Assembly: GCA_964035545.1 (NCBI GenBank)
Contig: CAXIUT010000282.1
Coordinates: forward strand, 1 to 57,841
DNA: 57,841 nucleotides
Source: Bugula neritina
Lineage: Eukaryota > Bryozoa > Gymnolaemata > Cheilostomatida > Bugulidae
Direction of reading: 5' to 3'
The first letter of the stretch is position 1. Every line of letters starts with the position of its first letter. The notes under the pieces were generated by a model that was not told the DNA's origin, ran no database searches, and worked only from the letters and a program-made list of their open reading frames with translations. The translations under genes and the position numbers were made by a program. Below are positions 48,865-57,841 of the stretch, piece by piece.

Positions 48865-51576
48865 ATGAATTATAATTATTATTAAAATATGATGTTACCA
48901 AATTCACTCCATGAATAAATATCTACAAGGTATCAATATTCAAAAGATAAACCAATCGAAGAAAAATAAAACTTTTGGGTCTTCAATGCGGTCCACAACG
49001 ACTTGGGAATCGATGTCACTTTAAAAGTTATCAAAGGACATCCTCAATAAATGGTCAAGTATCTTAGAAAACTCAAAGAATGTAAAGTTTAAAATGTTAT
49101 CAAAATATACTAACTGTTTGATAATTAAGAAGGACTTTTCATCACCACTGAACCTATTACCTTTGGAAACCTTAAATTTGGATTATCTAGGTGTAAAAAA
49201 TTAGATGATTTTGATGCCATCTTTATGTCAAGATTACTACTGACTGTTCATGTAGATCTCATGAGAGCTGGTCTCAACTGGTTTGGCACTGAATAAGATA
49301 TCTAATTCACAGATAACGGCTTAAGACTCTCTTGGAACAACTCTATTCCCTATGAAACTGACACTCCTTTTCCTCTTATCCTGAGTAAAATAGCTGGAAA
49401 AATATCTGAAGTTCAATAACAAAAAATTCTACCCTTTCCTACTAGCAAAGTCTTAAACGATTTGGTAAACATCAGTGGAGCAAATGCTTCATAGATAAGC
49501 ATGAACAGCAATATGAAGAAAAGAGAAAAGGTATCAAAGAAGAAAGGTAAAAATTGGGTTTGTCTAAAATAATATAAACTAGATTTTGATTATTACTAAG
49601 AATATGTCTATTTTAGCATTCACAAAGAAATAGGTTTTGCTCGGGTAAAAAGTTACAATGCTGGCAGAGTCGATTAGGATGTAATAAATTTGAATAAAAC
49701 AAAAACAACTTTTACTAAAGTGATTGATTACTACAACTAAGCTGGTAAAAGCTATATCGTATCAGAATATAGTAACGATGGATCTTTATTCAACTACGTA
49801 AATAAACTAAAATCAAATTCTATTGCCTTAAAATAATAACAAATATAATTTTTCTTTTACTCCTTATTTGAACCTCTAAAAGTCATTCAAGATTCATCGA
49901 TAAAATCACTTTCCATGCTTCATATCAAAAATATCTACATCTAGAATGGAATTCCTAAGATAGGATAGCCAGTTCCCATGAACAAATAACTAAAATAACA
50001 ACTAAGATAGAAATCATAGGTACCTGATTTCTACCATCCAGGATTCAAAAAAAATCCTAACTAAAAAATAAACACCTTCGATACCTACTCTCTTGGCGTA
50101 CTCCTATATAAATTAATGTACACTTAGTATCCTATCTTTCCTCAAGGAAAAGTACACATCCCTACTACTCCACCTTACAACAGAAGATTAAAAACAACAC
50201 TAGAAATCTTTTTAAATTAAGGCGGATTACTAAAATAATTAGAAAAAAAGATATAAGTCAGCGATGAAGTAGCCAAACAAGTCAAATTAAATAAAGGCAA
50301 ATTACTACAACAAAAAAAGAAAAATCAAAGAAATAAAGTAGGCAGAATCTAAGAATTGGATTCATAAATATAACTACAATAAAAGAAATAAAAAAAGAAG
50401 ATTAAGATACATAAGTTCAAATTTAGTAATAAGAATAAAACTAATAAGATGAGTAGTGTTGCAAATTATGTTGTGCTCAGTTAGACGATCCAGTAAAACA
50501 TCGAAGTTTTATGCTAGATTCACTAGAATAATCTCCATATTCAAGCTATCGTCTCTGCACAAAAATAATATGCATATTAATACTGTACATATTTCTTTTT
50601 TATTTCTTCTTCATCAAAAATACCATCTCCATGCTCTCGAATTACTCCGACCTGTCTCGTTTAAATGTAACCATCTCAACTGTAAACTATCAAATCACTG
50701 CCTCATAACCCGACAACTTCTACAAAATCTTCAACATAACCGACCGCTCCCTATCCTCGCTCTAAAATACCGGCTGCTTTATCAACAACCACAACAACAA
50801 TCCCGACTACTCCTAAACAGCCATTCAGACCTCATTCCAAATATACATCATATTCGGACTCGTAGTGATGGGTAACTTTTGTATCATTTAGTTGCAATAC
50901 TAGTAATCAAGTTGATCCAGTTAAACAATTTTGATCTCATTCGCACCTTGTACAACATGAGCAACGTCAAAGCCAATTTCAATATGAGTAACTATCTTAT
51001 TTTCAACTTCCTCTTTTGCTCGTTTGTCAACGATCACTATATCTTCTGGAATATGGTCTTTAATACCATCACTGATACCTGTCTAGGAGTCAAACAGTCC
51101 TATTATTTTGGATCTACTCATACATACTTTTCAGATAGTACTATGGTATATACTATTTAACATAGTTTCTAGTTGTTTTCGCCCTAACATTTGTTTTACA
51201 TTTCATAGCACTGTTATTAATGCTAATAATGATAGTAAAAACCTTGTCGATAAGATACACTAGAATATTCAACCCAATTCTTCTTTTTCTTCCGATCGTC
51301 ATCTGCTACACTGTCATTGTCAGAGTAGGAGTAATATCATAATATTTCTATCCTAGGTATTAATAATGATAACATAGTTTGATGAAAGACCTCACAATAT
51401 ATGGATAATTTTTCAAATCAATATCCTATATCAACATCTTAGGCATAATCCCCTAAATATTATTTTTACTAGAATTCCTCCTAGAATTACTAGTAGATTA
51501 TCTCTTTTGGCTGACTTTTGATAAAAAAAGAAGAATGATCATCAACGATCTCTCCACTGCCAACATCATGATCTGA
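48865..51576 (+). CDS. Pseudokinase fused to Cys-rich multi-TM domain, or two adjacent genes
   Basis: The first ~520 codons (ATG 48865) form two kinase-like lobes. The second reads FARVKSYNAGRV, IVSEYSNDGSLFNYVNK, FYSLFEPLKVIQD, IYIENGIPKIGEPVP and FDTYSLGVLLYKLM, so the overall fold is kept but HRD and DFG are gone. A 23-nt intron at 50426-50448 would join this to a CCKLCCAQLDDP segment and a membrane part: a first TM (CILILYIFLFYFFFI), ~90 outer residues, then four or five more TMs. The membrane part contains firm introns at 50872-50891, 51146-51165 and 51357-51377 (20, 20, 21 nt). As one gene it has 875 residues. Alternatively a separate 334-residue membrane protein starts at ATG 50511, and then the pseudokinase frame runs on to TGA 50866. 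Both readings fit the frame. I favour fusion slightly. Confidence 0.65.
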
Positions 51577-51637
51577 TCTTATAGCATTCATTATCAATTT
51601 GTATTATTAAATATTTTATAATTATTTAGATGAGGAA

Positions 51638-52726
51638 TCAATTGTTTCTGTTGTAATAAGCAATTGGGTCAAGACCGTTTAAATTTTATACATAACTTGT
51701 TGGCTTCTTTCTAAAACTCAATGATGGAAATTATGGGGAATCTTCTGGTGGAGGCAATTGAATCGGTTGAATTTCTTGATTGTTGTGGTAGTCTTGAAAA
51801 TCTCTCAATTAGATCTCTCTTGATTCTTCTTACACTTTCTTTTTCTTTTTCTTACTCTTTTTTTACTTATCTGCGTTATATGCTGGACTTATTTCCAAAA
51901 CTTCTTCAACTAGCAAGTTATAATTTTAGATATATTCTTTCTCTCGATCCCCAAAAGAAGTTAATTTCCTAAAAATTGAATTCAATATCTTAGGATTTAT
52001 CTTGATTTTAAGAATACCTGAAGCTTCCAGCCATTCTTGATACCCCTCCTTGAATTTTTGACTGACAGTTCTGAGGAAATAATTATAAATTCCTTCATTT
52101 GAGATATCATTAAGTGATCTTTTGGCATAAAAAGCACAAAATAGGAGATAAACTTGCATATTTCTAACAAGTCCATTGCTGCTTTAGGCTTATGGAATAT
52201 GAATAAAAGGTTTAAAATCTAAAAGAACGTTAGTTATGATATTAGTGTCATATCTCCATTTAGATTCTTCAAAGACATACTCCAGGAAAAGTAATTAGAA
52301 ACGATTAAGTAACAATTTTTTTGCCAAAGTAGAGAGGAAGCGCTAAATGAAGAAAGTTAGGAATGAAGAGTCAAGTTTATCTTTTAAATTATGGTAGGAT
52401 AGAATTGCCATTCTGTGAATTATGAGTCTGACTTTTTCATCGAACTGAAATTTTTCATACTCCAAACATTCTTGGGCGTACTTTTGACTATCAGGAATCA
52501 TTTCTTCTTTTTTAAGGGTTTCTTATTTTATCTTGTTGTCTTGATTAAAGTTCTGGAATAGGTTGTTAATGCTTGAGTTTCTGCGGTAGTCAGGAATATT
52601 ATGAGAGGAATTACGAGAAAGGAGCATGTTAAGGGGCGCATCAGCAAAGAGATCAGAGTTATTGGAGACCAGAATCAAGTTTTTGTCCCGGTTGTTGCTG
52701 GAATCTTGTTTTGGATGATGACTCAT
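51638..52726 (-). CDS. Unknown protein, 362 residues
   Basis: Single-exon frame from ATG 52726 to TGA 51638. An Asn/Ser-rich, probably disordered N-terminus (MSHHPKQDSSNNRDKNL) precedes ~200 helical residues (FFIERFLSTLAKKLLLNRF, YLLFCAFYAKRSLNDIS). A polylysine stretch (EKKSKKKKKKVEEE) and a Pro-rich tail (IQPIQLPPPEDSPEFPSL) follow, ending in DPIAYYNRNN. A long hydrophobic helix is present but no clear membrane segment. The polybasic stretch could be a nuclear signal. I recognise no family. It is convergent with the membrane-protein gene, 61 nt apart. Confidence 0.8.
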
Positions 52727-52920
52727 CTGTTTATTTATGATCAAAAATGAAAAGAATTATAAATCTTACTCAAATATAGCTTATACCTTCAATTTAACAT
52801 TTAAAAACGATAAAATATACAAAAATCAACAACTATCACATAAATAAGCTACTATTAATTTGATATTTATGTCATTCACATTGTATATAATATCATTAGG
52901 GGCTATTCATCTCTATAAAC

Positions 52921-55176
52921 TCAAAAAACACTTCTAATTTTTTATTATTGATTTATCAAAAAAGAAGAGGATAAATTCTTTTTAATATGATTATTGATAT
53001 TCTAAAATCCAAGTTTAATCGTCGGCCTTAGAGCTTTTCCTCTTAATTTATCAAATAATTATAAATATTTTTGTATATGCTGACAATTATCTCCACAAGA
53101 ACTATGCATCTTTTTTATTTATCTAATAAATTATTCCTTATCTTTGACCTTACTTGCTATCAACTCCACTTTGATGTCTTGAAATGATTTTATCTCAATG
53201 TTTTTTTATTTTGATTTTGATGATAAATAAGGTCTACTTTTTACTGATTCTCTATTCTTTTTATTCTATTAAGCAAAAGTGTTCACTGACATTCTTTCTT
53301 TCACGTTAGCTCTTATTTTTGGATGAACCTAAGGAGAATATTATCGCTTTTTTGGTATTTATATTTATTACTGAATAGAATTTCTTTGAAAGTGTTTTTT
53401 CTATTCGGAGCTTTAAGTAATTTACTTTTATTTTATCTTTATTTTTTAACATATTCGTTTACTCTTGAGCTTTATATGATAGGATCCTCTTTATTTGAAG
53501 ATTTATTTTTGTAAGATTTTTTTGAATTAATACAAATATTGATATTACTGTAAATTCCAAAAACAGCTTTAGATAGGGCTTATCCAATATAGAAGCTAAC
53601 TTCTTTTTTAAGTTTTTTTTCAGAAAGAGTTTAATTTTGATTAGCTGAATTATTTTTAAAAGCCTACATATCCCAAACAATCTGCTTCGATTTATTAGAT
53701 TCAATAGAATTAGACAAATAATTAGGACTAATAAAACTATGACTTATATTTTCATTATGATCTTTTTGATTTTGTGTTGGATTTGCTACATTTGCACTCT
53801 ACTTTTCTTGATTTATTATCATCTTTGGTGCTTTTAGTTTTAATGATTTTAAGAATTTATCTGAACTGTAGAATATAGCTTATTTTTCTTTTATATTTTG
53901 TTCACAGAATTATTCTTTTTACGAGTTTTTAATGTTCTTTTATAACATCTTTAAAAAACTTGTCTTTGAATGCTATTTTTTATATACATTATGGAAATCT
54001 AAAGAATATTGACTATTCAAATCTGACTATGTATCTTTATTGTCAATATCTTTAAGACTATTCGACCTTCCAAGATCCATTATCGATGCTATCAAATCTT
54101 TACTCCTCTTCCCGAGTTTAGACTAAGCAAGTGATAATCTATTCTCTTTCTTACCACCTTTTTTATGCGAAACCAAATTATTAGCCTTATTTCGATTATT
54201 CTACTCTTAGTAAAGCTCTTCAATGATACTTTCTAGTTTTGATACCACAAGCAAAGCCTTATCTTTTTTCTTAATTTACATTATCTTATCAAATAATTTA
54301 ACCTGAAAAACATCCACTTGATTTTTTAAATCTTTTATCTCAATGTTCTTACGATTATTATCCATTTATAACTTAGTAATTGATATATTTTTTTATGCCA
54401 GCTTTTAAAAACTTATTGTAGGTTCAGTTCTTTATAAGTTTTTTTTATTGTACTAGTATAATACATTGTACTACATTTCCTTCAGTTTTATCTATTTTTT
54501 TAATGCTGATATTTGTTTCTCAGAATGATCAGGAGGTGTTTGACTTTCTCCATCAACTAAAATACAACTTTTCTTTTATATTTTTGATTATTAATTTTTT
54601 GTAAAGTTTTTAAGTTTATTTATAATTTGACTTTAGAATTGTTTAAATATTTTTTTAATAGTTGAGTAAAACTTTATTTATGATGATTTTAAAACAACTA
54701 AATAAATCATCAAAATCTTATGCTTAAAAGACTTATTTTTATTTAGATTTCATTAGTTATTATAAAAATTCTATAGTTTTATGTTAAGAACTTTTCATAT
54801 CACTAATAATAGTTTGAATTTATCTAGCTATATTATGTCTATTCTCTTGTTTGAGATCTTTTCGATTATTCATAAATTTTTATATTTATTTTTACTCATA
54901 ATAATCATCCACTTCCAATTCAACTTTCTCCTAAAATTAATTAAATGTTTTATTCAGTTGTAGTAACTAAATTTTACTTTATATCTTTTTTTTGCTTTTG
55001 TCTATTTTTTATAGATGCCGGTCATAACCCTCATTGTAAAGAGATATTCCGCCTAGATTTTTATAATTTGGAATATAACATTATGAAGTATAGAGTGAAG
55101 ATTACACTTTAGAATTATTGCGGTTTTGATGACTTGACTTTATCTGTTGTTTATGTATTTTTCGATTTCTTTACAT
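52921..55176 (-). CDS. Coiled-coil protein, about 738 residues, unknown
   Basis: Starts MERNRKIHKQQIKSSHQNR at ATG 55176 and ends at TGA 52921. Two small introns are needed: a probable 22-nt one near 54550 (GTATTTTAG..GAAAG on the minus strand) and a probable ~17-nt one near 53320, outside the usual size and so less sure. The order is a short basic head, coil (NYKNLGGISLYNEGYDRHLE then KIESKIELLQLNKTFNEFEE), a second coil (NIEIKDLKNQVDVFQVKL), a Ser/Lys/Asn-rich low-complexity middle, and a basic C-terminus (KYLELFDKLRGKALRP). It could be a basal-body or cytoskeletal protein; nothing identifies it further. It is very rich in Lys and TAA-encoded Glu. Confidence 0.75.
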
Positions 55177-55257
55177 AGTTATTATTTAGAAAGCAGAATT
55201 ATTTAAATTATTTATAAAGGTTAAAAATAAAGGTAATTAATTCAAATTCATAGTTAA

Positions 55258-57146
55258 TCATTATTGTACTGCTATGAGGCCTTTTATAATATTGGACCAC
55301 AGACATTTTTTTATAACTTTTAACTTCTATTCATATCTTTCTTTTTATAAATTTGGAAAGTCAGCTAAAAAATTAGTCCCTTCAAGAATCATCGCATTTA
55401 AAGTAGGTTTATCACTTTAAAAAATTCTTCCCTTCAACTTCTCAGGATATCTAAGAGAACTCTTTAATGATAAAATATAGTCTTATAGCTTATTTTTAGC
55501 AGCAACTATCTACCCCTCTCTAGTATCATCAGTTTAAGAATCTGTATCTTCTTAACTTTAGCCATGACGAGAAATAGCTATTGTATTTCTAATACCAGTT
55601 GCCTACTAGACAGCTGTAACTGTCAATATTGAACTCTGATCGATTTCAAAAAATATTTATATTATAGGAACTCCTCTTGGAGCAACTGGAATTCCTGATA
55701 ATTTAAATTTATTTAAAAAATGATTATTTTTAGTAAGTTATTTTTACCCTTCAAATACTTTAACCTCCACTTATTATTGACCATCTTGATAAGTAGTAAA
55801 CATTCTTGATTTCTTTTTAGGAATATAACTTCCCTTTCGAATAACTGTACTCATAACTCCCCCCACAGTCTAAATTCCTAAAGAATAAGTTGTTGTATCG
55901 AGGATTACAATTTCTGTTACAGTTTTTTCTTTTTTTCTTACACTTACAAACAAATTGATTCTCCAAGATGAGCAGCACCCATACAGATAGCTTCATCAGG
56001 ATTATGTTTAGTCTTGATTTCTAAACGATTGTTAAAATGTTACTTCACCAGTGTTCTTATCTTAGGGATTCTTGATGAACCTCCAACTAAAATTAACTAT
56101 TAGATATCCATTATTGTAAGGTCAGCACAACTTAATGCTTAGTCTATATAATTCAATGTTTTTTTGAATAAATCTTTATTCAACTCCTCAAACTTTATCC
56201 TTGATAGTTTTTATTAAAAGTCATAGCCTTCAACAAGTTATTCAACTTCAAAGGAAGCCTCATTAAATGTTGATAAACTTCTTTTCCCTTTCTAAACAGC
56301 GTTTTTGAGCTTTTGAATAGCCCTCTTATTATTAGTTATATCAATTCCTTTTTTCTTCCAGATAAGTTAAACAAAATATTTATAAATTCTTTGATTAAAA
56401 TCTTCACCTCCCAGATGAGTATCTCCATGAGTTCCTATTACTTTAAATTTTCCTTTATTAACTTCCAAAATCGAAATATCTAGAGTTCCTCCTCCTAAGT
56501 CATAAACCAAAAATCTTTTAAATTGTCCTTCATCAAGCCCATAGATAATAGCTGCTGCAGTGGGTTCATTAATTGTTCTTACTACATTAAGACCTGCATT
56601 TTTTCCAGCTTCAACAGTGGCTTCCCTTTGAGCATTATTAAAGAATGCAGGCACAGTAATGATAGCATTTTTTATTGTCTTTCCAGAATAAGATTAAGCT
56701 ATCTGTTTCATTTTGGTCAATACAATCGCAGATATTTCTTAAGGAGCAAAAATTTTCTTTTCTTCATTTATTTAAGGAACATAAATATATGGTTTTCCAG
56801 CTTTGTCTATAACCTCATAAGTAAAATATTTTTTATCAGTTTGAACTGTTGAATCACTATATCTTCTTCCTATCAATCTTTTCACATCAGAAAGAGTTCT
56901 TGTAGGGTAATCAATAGCCTTGTTTAAGGCTGCTTATCCAATTAATCTTCCCTAATCAGTAAATGAAACCACTGATGGAGTTATTCTGTTTCCAAGTTAA
57001 TTTGGTATAACTTAGATTTATCTGTTATTATGGTAAGCAACACAAGAAAAACTTGTTCCAAGGTCAATCCCAATCACAGCACACTAAGGCCTTTTGTCCT
57101 AAGTTGAGGATATCGTTATCAAAAGAATCAAAAGAAGGATTCGCAT
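55258..57146 (-). CDS. ER-type HSP70 (BiP-like) without a KDEL-type tail
   Basis: ATP-driven chaperone, about 621 residues with one short intron near 55950 (probably 23 nt). The start [15 protein letters not shown] is a signal peptide, so it enters the secretory pathway. ATPase motifs: [91 protein letters not shown] and [13 protein letters not shown]. Substrate domain: [41 protein letters not shown]. At least eight conserved Glu are TAA or TAG. The protein ends ...IKGLIAVQE with no HDEL/KDEL, unlike ordinary BiP. Some insert spacing is shorter than usual and substitutions are many, so it may be a divergent, secreted or alveolar HSP70 rather than the main BiP. Start and family are certain. Confidence 0.92.
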
Positions 57147-57351
57147 AGTAGTTAATAAAGATATTATTATTTTTGAGTTCTCAGGTTAAAGTATTTATTT
57201 TTAATATTACAATAAAAAAGTTAATAAAGGATTTTTTAAAATATTTACAAACATCTTTAACAATATTTTTATTTTTGATTATTTTATGATATTGGAAAAA
57301 AATGATATAAAAATTGAAATAATATTAATTGAATATTATACTCATCACCAC

Positions 57352-57558
57352 ATGGACTCCTAACCCGTAAAAGCAAGAGTTACTCAACTATTAGGAAGAA
57401 CTGGCTCCCGTGGAGGTATTACCCAGGTCAAAGTCATTCTCATCTCAGGAAAAGAAGCTGATAAGAGAAATTTGATCAGAAACGTGAAAGGTCCAGTTAA
57501 GATAGGAGATGTGCTAGAACTTATGGAAAGCTAAAGAGAAGCCAGAAGACTCAGATGA
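57352..57558 (+). CDS. RPS28: 40S ribosomal protein eS28 (RPS28)
   Basis: Small-subunit protein near the mRNA exit site. It has 68 residues with no intron, the family's normal length. [20 protein letters not shown], the [19 protein letters not shown] stretch and the invariant tail REARRLR are all present. The residue before REARRLR, Glu in essentially all eukaryotes, is a TAA codon, which directly supports TAA = Glu. TGA 57556 ends the gene. It is the last gene before the right telomere and is divergent from the HSP70 gene (205 nt between the starts). Confidence 0.98.
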
Positions 57559-57758
57559 TCATAAATCAACTTTTAATTCAAAAAATCATATTTTATTGAA
57601 ATAATGAGAAAATGAAAAAGATAGTGTTGATACCTTATCACAACTAAATGACAAAAAATCACAAAAGGGACAAATATATCAAAATGGGTTCTTTTTGATA
57701 AAAAGAATATAAAATAAATAAACTCTGATGGCTAATATAAATATAATCATATTTCTGA
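57559..57758. other. Right subtelomeric spacer
   Basis: 200 nt of AT-rich sequence between RPS28 and the telomere, with no gene, no repeat and no similarity by eye to the 35-nt spacer at the other right end (28494-28528). It presumably contains the RPS28 polyadenylation region. Confidence 0.7.
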
Positions 57759-57841
57759 GGGGTTGGGGTTGGGGGTTGGGGTTGGGGTTGGGGGTTGGGG
57801 TTGGGGTTGGGGTTGGGGTTGGGGTTGGGGTTGGGGTTGGG
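57759..57841 (+). repeat. Right-end telomere (GGGGTT)n with GGGGGTT variants
   Basis: 83 nt of GGGGTT units to the end of the window, with two GGGGGTT units among the first seven. Together with the left telomere at 28822 it shows that 28822-57841 is a complete chromosome of about 29 kb. Confidence 0.97.

Noticed and set aside
1-57841. Tetrahymena/Paramecium code (TAA/TAG = Gln)
   Set aside because: Conserved sites occupied by TAR are glutamates, while conserved glutamines use CAA/CAG.
1-57841. tRNA, rRNA, CRISPR arrays, transposons or viral genes
   Set aside because: I looked for cloverleaf-like GC-richer islands, regular spacer repeats, transposase or integrase motifs and inverted terminal repeats and saw none that I could support.

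Overview
The window is macronuclear DNA of a ciliate. Its ends carry (CCCCAA)n/(GGGGTT)n telomeres, it is very AT-rich, genes are packed with gaps of only 30-200 nt, and almost every gene is broken by TAA and TAG unless these are read as sense codons. In every family I could recognise, TAA/TAG fall on conserved glutamates (protein kinase HRDLKPEN, position 12 of EF-hand loops, HSP70, the RPS28 tail, a DEVQDL Walker B), while glutamine uses CAA/CAG. TGA is the only stop. This is the peritrich-type nuclear code (TAR = Glu), not the Tetrahymena/Paramecium code (TAR = Gln), so I infer a peritrich such as a Vorticella, Carchesium or Epistylis relative. All genes below were read that way. Seventeen well-supported introns are only 20-22 nt long, 13 of them exactly 20.

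Layout. Bases 1-28621 hold one chromosome region ending in a right telomere. Its genes are PARP (C-terminal end off-window), an unknown ORF, a CDPK, an unknown helical protein, a penicillin-acylase-type hydrolase, a CFAP97-like protein, a two-TM receptor-like protein, a MORN protein, two unknown proteins, a short basic protein, cytosolic leucyl-tRNA synthetase, a giant alveolin-repeat/coiled-coil protein, and an MSP/ASH-domain ciliary protein. A 200-N gap joins this telomere to telomere with a second chromosome, 28822-57841, which has both telomeres. That one carries a frameshifted second copy of the alveolin and ASH genes, a MORN protein, two tandem secreted EF-hand proteins, a helical protein, a 2715-residue TRANK1-like helicase, an EF-hand protein, a pseudokinase/multi-TM protein, two unknown proteins, an ER HSP70 (BiP-like) and RPS28.

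The strangest feature is four internal CCCCAA arrays, all in one orientation. One lies inside the PARP coding sequence, where it replaces the WGR-motif core with exactly 18 codons and keeps frame. One covers the N-terminus of a small gene with the ATG in frame beyond it. One covers the C-terminus of the second ASH copy. One is intergenic. They look like alternative chromosome-fragmentation/telomere-addition sites whose telomere sequence has overwritten the local sequence in the assembly, rather than neutral junctions between unrelated chromosomes.

Themes: cilia and cortex (ASH protein, CFAP97, alveolin, MORN), calcium signalling (CDPK, EF-hand proteins), housekeeping (LeuRS, RPS28, BiP), and DNA damage/nucleic-acid enzymes (PARP, helicase). 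Nothing suggests operons. Neighbouring genes are simply close, and divergent pairs share short promoters.
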